From the NCBI GenBank assembly GCA_030068075.1, contig CM057829.1, forward strand, positions 82,017,132 through 82,081,131: a DNA stretch of 64,000 bases, in the 5' to 3' direction. The notes under the pieces are model-generated. The model saw nothing but the letters and a program-made list of their open reading frames with translations, was not told where the DNA came from and did not search any database. Source of the stretch: Paguma larvata. Taxonomy: Eukaryota > Chordata > Mammalia > Carnivora > Viverridae. The translations under genes were made by a program, and so were the position numbers. Below, piece after piece: positions 34,118-46,130 of the stretch (positions within the stretch are counted from its first letter, which is position 1; each line of letters begins with the position of its first letter).

Positions 34118-36540
34118 ATACAAGAACTAGAGAATATGTCAGCAACATTGAATGTAATCAAACTTCTTTGCTAAATAAGTAGAGCTTTAGGAAAGGGGGA
34201 AAATTTTGCAGGATCAAATATATTTATCCTGTCACATTATAAATATGATCTTAATAGTGTTGTTTTATTTTAAAATCTCATTTTTCAAAAGATCATATAA
34301 TAAAGAATGTTTTTTTCAAATAAGTTAACTTTTAGCTTTGGCTTAAAAGTAGCATGCCTCAGGTTCTTGCTTATTTAAGAAAGAAATATTCATTACTTAT
34401 CTTCTTTAGAAATGCAAAAGCAATTACAAAGGTGGCATTTTCCTTTAACATCAGCTCAAAACCAAAACTATTTGTTTGGGGAAAAGTTCACAAAATCATA
34501 GCAGTTCACATTGAAAGCCACATTCAATTACAGTGGGTTTTATAGATACTGTAAAATAGCTATTCAAAAAATATTTTCGAACTTTGGGTCTTCTAAAAGT
34601 CCCAAGATCTTAAATTGCACCTCATATTTTATAACATTTAATAACATTTCCCCTTCCTCAAGCCCCAAAGGTTAAAAAGCCATTTAAATGTGTTCAAGAA
34701 GAAGGTATTGTGTCTTTAAACCTAATGTTTAAGAACAAGCGGTTCAACAGAAATAAATTTGTATTATAATTAAAAGTCTATATACAACTACATGAAACAA
34801 TTATAAATTAGTTTATTTAAAACTTTTAATTAAAAGTAAAATTGTTTTTAGCAGTGTCTCTATAGATAATGCAAGTGAATATAATAGTTCAGTTTTATTA
34901 AAAGAAAATTGGCATTTAAAATATTGATAACAATTATGTTCATGGCCAAATTGGGAGAATATTAAGTAGACTATTGCAAAGACCTGTCTCATAAGTTCTT
35001 GAGCCACTTTTTCATTTCTTTCACTCTCAGAATAATGGTTATATTTTACATTAATGCACATTTATAATTAATGATTACTTTACATTAACACACAGCATCT
35101 ATAGAGTAAGACTAGAAACTGTTCATAGATCGTGGCTAGATTCTGGGCATGTTCTCCTAGGAGCTCAAACTAGATTTCAATACTTTTTTTTGTTATAAAT
35201 AATAAAAGCAGTGTCTACTGTTCACTCTCCAAAGAGAACACTACAATGACATGTTGTTGATCAAGCAAAGTCTAGTGTTTTACTTACTGCAACAGGAAAA
35301 ACACCATCCTGAAGTTTAGTAGTATCTTGGAAGGGGAAATTAAAGCTGATATTTTTAAGGTTAGGGATTACCTTGCCAATGGTTTAAGGCAAATCTTTTA
35401 ATGTGGGATGGAACTGGGGATATTGGGCGAAATTCTTAATAGTTTAGGATTGGAAGACAGAGGGAGACAAAGAATAGACAATTGTTTGACATGCAAGTGG
35501 GTTTGACCAGCTGAGTGATCCATTGTCATGAGAAGGAGGTTGGTTGAGCACTTTATTGATTAGATAAATGGCTTTTTTCTGAAATTATGTAGGAAAAGAA
35601 TAACGTTATATATTTTTCGCAGTCTTGTCTTCCTGGGTAAGAATTCCCTGAAACAAATTTTAAGTCTGTAATGTAGTCTCAAACCTAAGAGTTAAATTCT
35701 AGGACACCAAGGATATAAGTTTCAGTACTTGGGAATGATAACAACAGTCACTGTACATACACACCAGAAGCAGAATAAGAAAAAAGGAAAATAAATTCTC
35801 TCCTGTAAATGTAAAAATAATCATATATTCTTATACTATAAAAATATAATAAAAGGAGGAAAGTTTCAGATAAGCACATTCACACACAATCCCAGAAGCA
35901 TTCCACTGGGAAAAAGTATAATATGAACTACTGGAATAATTTCTCTAATATACATCACAAATTAGTTTTCCCTTCTGGATTTTTGAAGAGAAGCATTTTA
36001 ATGATGAGCAATGACATTTAAATTGGACATCATATCTCTGGTCCTCATTTTGTTAAAGTATATATTAGTTGAAACTAAAATACATGCCTTTGAACTCTAA
36101 GGTATTTCCAAGTATTCAAACGTGATCCAACGGGAAGATCTAAGCTTTCGTGCAACTAAAAGACCACATGCGGTCTGTATCAAAGAATCAGCTGGGTATA
36201 AAAATAAGTAGCCACAGAGTATGCTTATGTCTAGAATCTATTGCCTATACATAGCAATACAGATTCGTGAAATAAAAGGGCATTTGGCCTCCTAACAATG
36301 TGCTTAAAATTATTTAGAATATTCTTTACACTTATGAAACGTGTTGGCTGTATGAATACTCCTGATTCTTTCTCTCCTTCCTTTCCTCCTGGCTTCCTTC
36401 TCTTTTGCCTTCCTTTTATTTCCTAATTTCCTTTCTTTCCCTTCCTACAAATAGTTAGGTCTCCAGCTCCCACTAGCCACTCCATTAGGGCTGTGGGGAG
36501 AGAGAAAGATGAATCATAACCATGCATATGGTCTTTAGAA
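34118..36540. other. AT-rich non-coding
   Basis: No gene or clear interspersed repeat. A pyrimidine-rich stretch occupies about 36365-36447 (TTTCTTTC/CCTTCC). Small frames have no recognisable similarity. Confidence 0.5.
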
Positions 36541-36547
36541 AAAAAGA

Positions 36548-36746
36548 TTAATGCTTATTTTTTCTGAGAGAGAGACAGAGCATGAGTGGAAGAAGGGCAG
36601 AAAGAGAGGGGGACACAAAATCTGAAGTAGGCTCCAGGCTCTGAGCTGTCAGCACAGAGCCAGATGTGGGGCTTGAACTCATGAACCGTGAGATCGTGAC
36701 CTGAGCCAAAGTCAGACATTTAACCAACTGAGTCACCCAGGCACCC
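36548..36746 (-). mobile_element. CAN-SINE
   Basis: Reverse orientation, with GACAGAGCATGAGTGGAAG, GCTCCAGGCTCTGAGCTGTC and head complement GAGTCACCCAGGCACCC. No clear flanking duplication. Confidence 0.94.
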
Positions 36747-36992
36747 TGATTTACTGCTGTCTTTTAAATAATGAGCTCCATACATTATATTTTATTAAAT
36801 GTAGTAATGGAAGCAACACCTGTGACTGTCAGATATTACCTTTCAAGCAAGTTTTAATTACGTATCTCCAATGGCACCATGTGCACTTAGTTCTGAAACA
36901 CTGTAGTTCATTCTACAATTTCTCCTATTTCAAGAGATCTTTAGAATTGGTTCAAATCTGTTTATATGTGTAAACTATCTATGCTTCTTGCC

Positions 36993-37036
<44 letters not shown>
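36993..37036. repeat. (GA)n purine tract
   Basis: About 20 GA units with one AAA interruption. Such homopurine-homopyrimidine tracts can form triplexes and vary in length. Confidence 0.92.
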
Positions 37037-37038
<2 letters not shown>

Positions 37039-37163
37039 CCCAAGCAGGCTCCACACCATCAGTGCAGAGCCTGAAGTGGGGCTTGAACTCACAAACAGTG
37101 AGATCATGTCCTAAGCTGAGATCAAGAGTTGGACACTTAACCGTCTGAGCCATCCGGGTGCCC
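36993..37163 (-). mobile_element. CAN-SINE with (GA)n expansion, truncated tail
   Basis: Reverse orientation, ending in head complement GAGCCATCCGGGTGCCC. The 3' part is replaced by an uninterrupted purine run (GA)n at about 36993-37036, expanded from the CT block of the SINE. The usual A-rich tail is missing, so the tail was lost or overrun. Arg-Glu and Leu-Ser runs in overlapping frames are translations of this tract. Confidence 0.92.
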
Positions 37164-38600
37164 TTAGAAGTTTCATTTTGATAAGTAATACCATTTAAGT
37201 AATAAAGTAAAATTCTCACCAAAATAATCAGAAATAAGGCCAATCTAATATGTAGATATGAATTTTACATGTCTTGAATAAAGTGGTAGTATTAATTCAA
37301 TGCTTTTCATTAGGCTTTATTTAATTTGTAGTCGAGATAAAAATGTAATCAAAATAAAAAGAAAAGGCATATAGAAAAAGGAAACATAAAATGTGTAACT
37401 GATCTAAGAGCTTTTGTCTAATCATCAATTCATGTATAATCTATAATTCAAATGAAGTATCTTAATCATTGGTCTACTTCTCTTTGGTTTCTTCTAGTGC
37501 CATTATTACCATTACCAAGTTAGAAATTAGTTCTCATTATCTAAACTAGTGTTTGGTAGTTATTGGGGAGAAAGGGTCATAATAGTTCACTGGATGTTGA
37601 ATTAAAAATTGTGTACGATGCCACCTTTTCCTCTGTAAACAAGGACCGAGATTCTTATATTAGTGTAAATTATTCTGGCAAATTCTACATGCTTTTATGA
37701 GGGAAACACTTCATTGTGATCTCTTAGCGCTATTTTCCAAAAAAAAAAAATTGGAGTCTCCATAAGTACTAATTATTGTCCTCCCATTTTTTTTGCCATG
37801 ATTCATAGTTAAGACAAATTATTTACGTATCAATTTTTTCTTTCATAAATGAATGCCTTCAAGACTTTAACCTTGCTCAGATAAATATCAACACGGTGCT
37901 GTTCCTATTATTTGCTTGTATCTTCCAGTTCTTAGATAAGGCAGTGGGTGCACTCCTCACCACCATCCTAGCGAGATCCTTTGAAAATCAGTAGAGCGCC
38001 CTGATATATGGAGCGTATCAACAGCACAGTGTTCGACACAACCCAATGGTACTGGCAGATGAAGCTGTTTAGAAGAGCATACTTTCGGATATAAAAGTAC
38101 AAGGCACATCAGTCTCGTGGTCATGTCAGTTTGGACAAATCACAACTAATTTTGGGTAAAAACCAAGTTAATCGCATAGTCCCTTCCTTTCCAACCCCCA
38201 GATGTCAGGAAATACGAATAAGCACCTCAGCAAAAAAAGGCACTTTATAAAACACAGTCTATCATTATGTTCTTAAATGATTAAAAATCATATTTGCTAA
38301 AAAGAGGGAACATCTAAATATATCTATGAAGTATATTCAAACTTCAAACATCTGTGGTCTACCTATATAATCAAGGGAAGTAATCAGGAAAATGAATATT
38401 CCTAGAGGTTCAAGCAAATCATCTTGAATATGCTACACTTAAAAGTATAGAATAAAATACAGGTCAAGATTCAAGAATCATGGGGAGGCAAACATTTATG
38501 TGAGGCTCTCATAACCATTACAAGATAATATCATTGAAATAAGAATTACTAATGCTAGACAGAATTCCCACTTCCTAAATTCTATATAAAGCTATGTTTA
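37164..38600. other. Non-coding, single-copy
   Basis: No gene supported. 37900-38200 has unusually mixed composition with several CpGs (TAGCGAGATCC, GAGCGTATCAAC, TTCGACAC) and no repeat signature. It is a candidate conserved element. Confidence 0.5.
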
Positions 38601-38604
38601 AAAT

Positions 38605-38810
38605 AGGGTCACCTGGGTAGCTCAGTCAGTTAAGCATCCCATCTTGCTTTTGGCTCAGGTCATGATCTGGTGGTTCGTGAGTTCAAGCCCTGAATGGGAC
38701 TCCATACTGACAGTGCAGAGCCTGTTTGGGATTCTCTCTCTCTCCCTTCTTCTCTCTGTCCCTCCCCCCCACTCTCTTTGTCTCAAAATAAATAAACAAA
38801 CTTAAAAAAA
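38605..38810 (+). mobile_element. CAN-SINE
   Basis: Head AGGGTCACCTGGGTAGCTCA, core with CTGACAGTGCAGAGCCTG, (CT)n and a tail with AATAAATAAACAAACTTAAA. No clear flanking duplication. Confidence 0.94.
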
Positions 38811-40090
38811 TACATATACACACAAAAACCAGGATTGTATTTTTATCGACAAGGCAATAAAATTAAAATATAATAATACAAAATTATATTTGAAGATCTA
38901 ACCAATTTTTTTAGCTTACTAAAAGTATTCAATTTTGCAAAGAGAAAAAATACATTAAGGAATTTGAAAACTATTTTCATGAGCAAGAAAAATAAAAATA
39001 AAGTTGCAAATTATCAGGCAGTTCTAGTAATTAAATATATATGTGCATGTATATACAATATAGAGACAGAAAAAGGGAAAGAGTTCATGAATACTTAGAA
39101 ATTTCAGTCTTCGGAAAATAGCATACTAGACCTATGAGCCTATTATTAAAATAATCATATAACTTGGGCAAATTGCAGTCAATTTTTGGTATCAGTCTAT
39201 TTCGGATTGATTCATGAAGATAAATACAGAAAGATGATAAGATTAGAGCCTGAACCCCCATCATATAAAAAGCAAACACATTTTCATCTTTTTCTATTTT
39301 TAAAACAAATGTTCATCTCTAAAATCATAAATCTCTTAATTTGGTGCCCCAATAGAAAAGGGAAGACTGAAGTCGGTTCCAAAAAAATAAATCAGTTTCG
39401 ATAAACATTTTGACTTTAGTAAGAGGACCTAAAGAAAAAAAAAAAAGATTTGAGAGAAATGCTGTGAAAATTATTCTCTAAGATGCTTTATGACAAAGAT
39501 GCATTGATCTAAGATGCACTGATATTAGACATTAATACAAGTCTCAGATTAGAATTAATAGCATCCATTAAATTTTCCCTAGCAGAAATTCAAGTACTAA
39601 ATACACCAATGAGATTTGCACCATCAACCCTTTAATTCTAAACATTAAAAAAAAAATGGACCTCAATGTTTTGTATCACCCTTCAATATGTGCTTTCTTT
39701 AGAAGTTTGGGAATTTATAACACTGGGCAGAAAATTGTTACCCAACTGCATTCTTAAAAATGTACTCTGACTTGCTGTAGCAGAGTTACCCACTATTGCA
39801 TTAATATTAAGATCTGTGGTTTAGAGTTGTGGGGTTTCTTTTTTCCTATTCACCTCTGAAGGCTCATAGACTAATACAACTCATATTAGTGAAGTTAAGG
39901 TTTTCCAAGAATCATATGAGCATACTCTTATACTATATCAAGCCAGAGCTATAATAAAATTAGTTTTCATAGCAAATATATTTTCCTCCAACATAACATG
40001 TATATAAATCTATACATTAATTTTATGAAGCCCATTACATAATCTTTCAAATAAATGGGCATATCTTGGGTTTATATTATATATTTCTGG
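38811..40090. other. AT-rich non-coding
   Basis: Nothing supported. Small frames at 39085-39279 (minus) and 39186-39404 (plus) overlap on opposite strands and look fortuitous. Confidence 0.5.
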
Positions 40091-40094
40091 GGCC

Positions 40095-40590
40095 TTTAGG
40101 GGTTGAATAATAATAACTAGTTCTATTATTATATGCTAAGTGCCGTTCTTAAATTTTTTTTAACGTTTATTTATTTTTGAGAAACATAGAGACAGAGCGT
40201 GAGCAGGGGAAGGGCAGAGAGAGAGGGAGACACAGAATCTGAAGCAGGCTCCAGGCTCTGAGCCACCAGCACAGAGCCCGACGTGTGGCTCGAACTCACA
40301 GACCGTGAGATCATGACCTGAGCTGAAGTCGGACGCTTACCCGACCGAGGCACCCAGGCGCCCCCTGAGTGCCATTCTAAATGCTTTATGTTTAGCATGT
40401 CGTGTAACCTTGCCTACATCTCTGTGAGAGAGGCTTTACTGTCCTCATTTTAAAATGAGGAGCTAAGACTCCCGGGGAATAGGGAAACTGCCGAAGGTGA
40501 CAGAGCCATAACTGGCAGAACCAGCACTTGAAGTGAGTCAGTTGAACTCTAGAACTTGTGCTCCTAACCACAACAGTTTTTCTCACTCTG
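40095..40590 (-). mobile_element. MIR SINE interrupted by a CAN-SINE
   Basis: The left part (about 40095-40154, with AATAATAATAACTAG and TGCTAAGTGCCGTTCTTAAA) and the right part (40365-40590, with TCATTTTAAAATGAGGAGCT, CCGAAGGTGACAGAGCC and GCTCCTAACCACAACAG) together form one reverse MIR. It was split by the SINE at 40155-40364. The split shows the SINE is younger, as expected for these families. Confidence 0.8.
40155..40364 (-). mobile_element. CAN-SINE nested in a MIR, with target-site duplication
   Basis: Reverse orientation with GAGCCCGACGTGTGGCTCG and head complement GGCACCCAGGCGCCCC. Flanks CTAAGTGCCGTTCTTAAAT (40136-40154) and CTGAGTGCCATTCTAAAT (40365-40382) are a long direct repeat with a few differences. 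The duplicated word is part of the host MIR. Confidence 0.96.
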
Positions 40591-41705
40591 TAAAATATTC
40601 ATAGTTCGTTGGTTAACACTATAGTGCTTGAGTTATCTAAAGAGGTTTTTGAAATAGCTATCCATCCCTTCTGCATAGAGTATGTAGTGTATTTGGTTTC
40701 AATAATACTGAGAAGGAAGGTTTGTTCTTGCCCTTGACAGACATCAGGCAGAACTGTGAAGGAATAGAGAGTGACATATCTCCCCTATGTGTTCAGCAAC
40801 CTTCTTCCCAAGGGGTCTAGAAATCCTCCTAAAACCCTAGATGCTCTGATATCAATATACCCTTGCTTTTAGGCCATTATCAACCAATCCTGGGTAAAAC
40901 ATTAAACACTATCCTAACACATCCTGTTACAATTATTTAATGTTACATACAGTTGTTCAAAAAATCAACCATTCTTTGAAAGCAGTTACTTTCTTTAAAA
41001 TCCAGTTATCATACATATTAGTTTAGGCAAGGGGCTTAGGTTAAAAATAAACAAAATGAACTTTATATGGTCTATTCTCTGCCTGACCTGCAGGGAAGAG
41101 AATTCCAGAGAGGAGGGAGAGGAATTCACATCACCCGTCTCACAATGAGGTATAAATATTGTCACTGTACAGTGATTGGCCAGGTGTGAGCAAATGTGGA
41201 TGCTAAAAGCTACAAGATAAATACAGCAAAACTTCTAGAAACATGAATTTTACTACCTGGTAATCATTTAAAATATTACTTCTCATTTTAAAAAGAGATA
41301 TTATAAAATCAAATGCACCATTTACATGTTTTTTTTAAAGGATAAAACAGACAAGACAAATTTTATGTTTTCATTTTCTGAGCCTACTTTCCAAATGTTA
41401 ACTTCCTTTTCCCAGTATGAAGACAAGATTTCCTGAACTCAGGGTCTTTTGGAGAACAGGATGAGAATTACTTGATCAGGAAGGAATATATGGACATTGA
41501 GAAATAAAGACATTCACCCATTCATTGTATAAAAGTTTCTTTTTTAGTTAACTCCAACTGGAGAAAATATACTTGGATACTGACAGACTAACAGATGCCA
41601 TCGCCCTGTCCCTAAATTTAGTTAATATTATATTGAATTAAGAAGCACAAAAACATTAATATTGGCCTCTGTGCAAACGGTCACATTTAGTAACAGCTAC
41701 GGTGT
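40591..41705. other. Non-coding, no identified repeat
   Basis: Nothing supported. Confidence 0.5.
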
Positions 41706-41709
41706 TTTA

Positions 41710-41880
41710 GAGTAAAAAGAAATCCTAAAGATCACTTGGTCCAAGTTTGTATCTTCCAGTTGGGTACAAGTGAGCCAAAACAACATGACTCAAGTTATGG
41801 TGCATATTTCATCAAGTCAGTACTAGAATCCAGGTCTCCTGCTTCATGAATTAAAGTCTTAGGTTCTGATTAACCGAAAG
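41710..41880 (-). mobile_element. Possible MIR-family fragment
   Basis: CTAAAGATCACTTGGTCCAA, TGAGCCAAAACAACATGACT, ATCAAGTCAGTACTAGAATC and CAGGTCTCCTGCTTC loosely follow the reverse MIR/MIR3 order (GATCATCTAGTCCAACC to AGAACCCAGGTCTCCTG). Confidence 0.45.
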
Positions 41881-42147
41881 CCTTATGCACCCAAAAGCTG
41901 CATGGTTCATTCTTTCTTTTGCCATCTTTGTCCTCTAAACAGAAAAGAAAGCAGCCAGGAAAAATAGCTGCTGTGTGTTGGTAGCATAGGGTTGTCTATG
42001 AGGCCTCTTACTAATAATATAAACAACTCTAGTAGCAGTAGATAGAATGAGAGCAGATTGGTTTACTCAACGATACAACAGTTATCAATATTTAATGAGA
42101 GAAAACCATGAGAGGGAGACTGCAACTGGGAGAATCATGAAAAAAGT

Positions 42148-42290
42148 TTCTACCTCTGTCAGCTCTTGATCTGATTTTGCTCTGGGTTCACCCTGTCTGT
42201 CTATATAGACTTGGAGAAGTGACTTAATCTCTATACACTTTAGTTTGCCCATTTGTAAAATAAAGCACCTAGATTAGATATTATATGTGA
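42148..42290 (+). mobile_element. MIR SINE
   Basis: TCTGATTTTGCTCTGGGTTC, ACTTGGAGAAGTGACTTAAT and CACTTTAGTTTGCCCATTTG with TAAAATAAAGCACCTAGATT match the MIR core. Confidence 0.78.
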
Positions 42291-42359
42291 ATTTAATCAA
42301 AAGACTGAGAAGCAACGATGTATGGCTATCTTTATGTTCTTAAATTCTGTAACGCTATG

Positions 42360-42580
42360 GGGTGCCTGGGTGGCTCAATCAGTAAAGAGTCCGACTTGGG
42401 CTCAGGTCATGATCTCATGGCTTATGAGTTTGAGCCCCGCGTCGGGTTCTGTGCTGACAGCTCAGAGCCTGGAGCCTGCTTCAGATTCTGTGTCTCCTTC
42501 TCTCGCACCTTCTCTCACATTGCACTCTGTCTCTCTGTCTCTCTCCCTTTCAAGAATAAATAAAACATTATTTATTTTTT
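42360..42580 (+). mobile_element. CAN-SINE with long target-site duplication
   Basis: Full length, head GGGTGCCTGGGTGGCTCAAT, CpGs retained in AGCCCCGCGTCGGG. The direct repeat of 19 bp with two mismatches is TAAATTCTGTAACGCTATG at 42341-42359 and TAAATTCTTTAATGCTATG at 42581-42599. Both mismatches (G/T and C/T) arose after insertion. The 81- and 92-codon frames here are SINE translations. Confidence 0.96.
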
Positions 42581-42599
42581 TAAATTCTTTAATGCTATG

Positions 42600-45395
42600 A
42601 CCACAAATAGCTTCTTTTTTCTCTAAACATTCTGATGTTTTAATCGTGTCCTGTTAAGGGTTAGGAAAAAAACAGTTTGCACAATCATCTAAAATACTCT
42701 AAATAAAAAATAAATACTCTAAATGTAAATATAAAGCTTGCTAAAGGCATCGATGGAATCAGCAGTACCTCACTGGCCACCTAACAGCCACTACACAATG
42801 GAAACGGATGGTCTCGAAGAATTAGATACGTTCTCATATGTCAACCACTCCCATGAGTCCATCCTCCAAATAAGGGTTTGCCTAGTAACATTTCGAAGTC
42901 CTGGGCATTATAAAAGAAGACATTTGGAAGCCAAAAGCATTCACTACCTACAGAGAAACATCTATGGCTATGGAATTTCAGGCATGTTGAGAGTTGTCAG
43001 GAAAAATATTTTGGGGTGGCCATTTTTGCCTGTATCTTTTTCACACCACTGACATAATAACCTTATCTGCTTATATGCATGTGATGGTTTGGCCAAAGGC
43101 AACAGCCCTAGTTTATTTGTACAAAGTAGGGCTTATTTTTATCATTACCAACAAGAGTAAGCAAACACAATTTTTGATTGGGAACCGTCCATCTATGGTT
43201 GGAGAAAAACTGACACGTTCCAGAGGCACCATTCCATAATCTATGATTAGTTTAGCTAACATTTTTCTTCGGGAGGCTTTAGTTGTATCACATGGAGCCT
43301 CCTTCTCAACCAGGTTCCATGGTATAAATTCAGGGCATACCAGGCAATGAATTAACCATTTAACCAATGACACCATAGCCAGATAATATGATTAATTAAA
43401 TGAATACTTAGTAAGTCCCTGCAATGTTGTGTGTTCTGTATATGCTTACAGTAGGGAAAAATAGCAAAAATGCCAGTCCCTGTCTTCCTGTTGTTCCAAG
43501 ACTGGAAAACACTCTGTTTTACCAGCTATATCTGTCTTCCTTACCCTTGTAATCTGGACCGCATGAGTGTTGAGACCCCTCCTTTTCACTTCTAGGACTT
43601 AGAGTAGAAGCAGGCCTAAGGAAGAATCCCCTCTGTTCTTACTTGCTCCTCTGGTTCTTAGCATTCCAATAGAAGAAGAGACCAAAAAAGAGGCCTTCTC
43701 CCTTAAAGCCTAGAACAAATGTATCACACACCACCTCCTATTTTTACACTATTTTATGCTCCTAATGTCAGGGGGGCCCCCCAAGCAGAAAATAGCTCTG
43801 TTCCCATCATACCACTTCATCTTCATAAGCTAGAAACCAGTAGAAAAGAAATTGACCATAGAGAGGAATACAGTTTTTACATCATGTATTTATACTATTG
43901 TATTTTACATACTTTTGTTTCTTTCAGCAAACTTTGACCACTGTTGTTAATTTAGTTTGCTTCTGGTGCATGTCAATTTCCAGCAGAGAAAGAGAGAGGA
44001 GAGAGGGAGGAGGGGAAGTAGCAGAAGGAGTAGTGGCCCATCGCAGAAACCTGGAGCCTCCCTCCAATTGAAAGTTAGTCCATGTGGACCAGAGTGTGGA
44101 GCATGCTCCGGGGGCAGCCTAAAATACCTGCATCAGTGCAAGGAAAGATTCCAGGAAAGGGATGAAGAAGGTTCCCTTCCCGTTGTATTCTAGACAACAT
44201 ATTATTCATGCTGTCGCTGGCACCAAAGAATAAATTAGCCTGTCTGAATATTCTCAGCAGAACAGAAGCAATAATAGCAAACTGGGTTATACAACATTCT
44301 GAACGAAATGCAATAAGGCATGTAATAGGCCAAATCAACTCCAAAGTCAAGCTTAAGGAAAAGCCCTCTGCTCTTAGTTATGTATTTGCATGGCAAAACG
44401 TATTTTCTGTTCCGATATAAAGTCAAAGTGAAAGCAGCTATGACATTACTCATCATGTGCATCACAATGAGCTCCATCACACAGACAATCTGTGTTGAGT
44501 AATACGGTTTAAGGGAGGATTAAAATAAATTATGGCAGGAAACACGTAGTTGGGCTGACGAATTCATCATGATCACTGTCTTCTTAATTAATATTTGTTA
44601 AACAAAGAAATAATTATACTGTTGAGATACTTCACGTGTCAACTAAATAGTGTATAGTAATGGATCAGTAGTCATTTAGATAAATAAATAAGCTTCTCCT
44701 GTTGAGATTCTCAGTTTTTGTCACTCTAAAGCAAAATATGGTTAATACGAAAGTTGATCATCAGATATTCTCATTAATTCTAAGTAGTTGTTTACATATT
44801 TGGTTATTACTTTAATTCAAGTTCCAGTTGAATTATAGAAAGGGTTTTTTGGCTTGTGTGTATTTACAAAACAGCCCTAAACTCTCATTAAAATGGTTTT
44901 CTTAATACATTTTACACAAAAAGTTCTGCCCTTCACGATCATGTCAACCTCACAATTCTAAATAGCTATTCTTGAGAAACAAAAAAAGCTTTAAAACCTA
45001 AAGCAAAATGAAAAGACGTGTTTTACGGTCATCGACATCATTGAAACCTGCTTTCCTCTCAAGCGGGAATATACCAACAGGACGCAGAACGTAATTTTGT
45101 GTGGCGCCTTCTGGTAGCAGGTATAAAAACACAAAGGAGACCCCATCAGGAGTCAGAGAAAAAGGAACAGGGCCAGGAGAGAAAAACTGATCAGTAAATT
45201 CATTTTCAACGCACAATTCACATGCTATTCTGCAGGTAAGTTTTCACTTAGGAAGACAGAACAACCTTATAAGATTTCATGGGAATTCTGTTGGAGAACA
45301 ATTAACTGAGGTCTATGTAGGAGAAGCCGATTTGGAATAGCTCATAGTGACCAAAAAAAGTTGTTTCATTTCCACTATAGAAAATGGTGGAAATT
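42600..45395. other. Non-coding, mostly single-copy
   Basis: No gene supported, though several short frames are open on both strands (42738-43052, 43113-43376, 44075-44480). A purine-rich patch lies at about 43984-44036. 44190-44600 is complex, repeat-free DNA with an octamer-type ATTTGCAT at about 44386-44393 and may be a conserved non-coding element. Confidence 0.5.
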
Positions 45396-45398
45396 CTG

Positions 45399-45399
<1 letters not shown>

Positions 45400-45446
<47 letters not shown>
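45400..45446. repeat. A16 run followed by (TA)n
   Basis: An A run at about 45400-45415 passes into about 15 TA units, then ACACACATATACACAG. It is probably highly length-variable. Confidence 0.92.
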
Positions 45447-45459
<13 letters not shown>

Positions 45460-45689
45460 GAAGCATTTCAGAGAGCAGAATGGAATCATCATAAACAGAA
45501 ATGAAAATGGTATCTTCATATATAAAACCCAATTAGAGACTTGAATGTTCAATTGGACAAGTACTTCAAACCTAACCAGATCCCTCAGATGAATATGGAG
45601 TCTACCCTCAAAAAACGGCTTCCTCTATAAATTACCTATCTCAATAAACTGAGTTACTACTGTCTTCCGTGTTGCCTGGCCCAGAAACA

Positions 45690-46130
45690 TAGAGGTTATC
45701 CTCATCCCTACCCTGCCTCTCACCCCCTATATCCAAACAATCACCAAATCTTAGAAAACAAAGTCCCCTCCCAAATCTGTAAATGCTGAACATTTGCCTT
45801 TATCTCTACTACCTCTATCTAAATGAAGCCATCGTGTCTCTTCAGGATTCTTGCAGGGATTACCTAGCTGGTTTCCCTTTCTCTGTTCTGGTTCCCTTCC
45901 ACTAATCCATTCAATGCACTAGAGCCAAGAGGATCTTTTTGAAATGCAAATTTGATCATGTCAGTGACCTACTTAAAAGCTGGTGCTCCTTGAATGGAAT
46001 AAAATCTTCCTGTTAGCTGCTTCCTAACATGGCCATACCTTCTCTTCTCAATTCATCTCTCAATAACCTCACAAGCCTACACCACAATCCATGCACACTA
46101 CAAAGTTTCCAAGTCTTTGAATGTGCAGTG
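45690..46130 (+). mobile_element. L2 LINE fragment
   Basis: ACCCCCTATATCCAAACAAT, CACCAAATCTTAGAAAACA, GATTACCTAGCTGGTTTCCC, GAGCCAAGAGGATCTTTTTG, AAATGCAAATTTGATCATGT and GGAATAAAATCTTCCTGTTA give the L2 block order (CCAGAGTGATCTTTTTAAAATGC, GATCATGTCACTCC). The AT-rich text up to 46450 is not assigned. Confidence 0.82.

Noticed and set aside
36966..37148. Arg-Glu repeat frame
   Set aside because: Translation of the (GA)n tract inside a SINE.
42318..42600. Repeated 'AQSVK.P..AQVMIS..' type peptides in many frames
   Set aside because: This peptide recurs because it is the translation of the CAN-SINE head (also at 19338, 33680, 33911, 36548, 40171, 49249 and 60459). It is not a protein family.
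45400..45446. A16 run as tail of a retrocopy
   Set aside because: No flanking direct repeat or upstream transposon-like sequence was found; it reads as a simple A/(TA) repeat.
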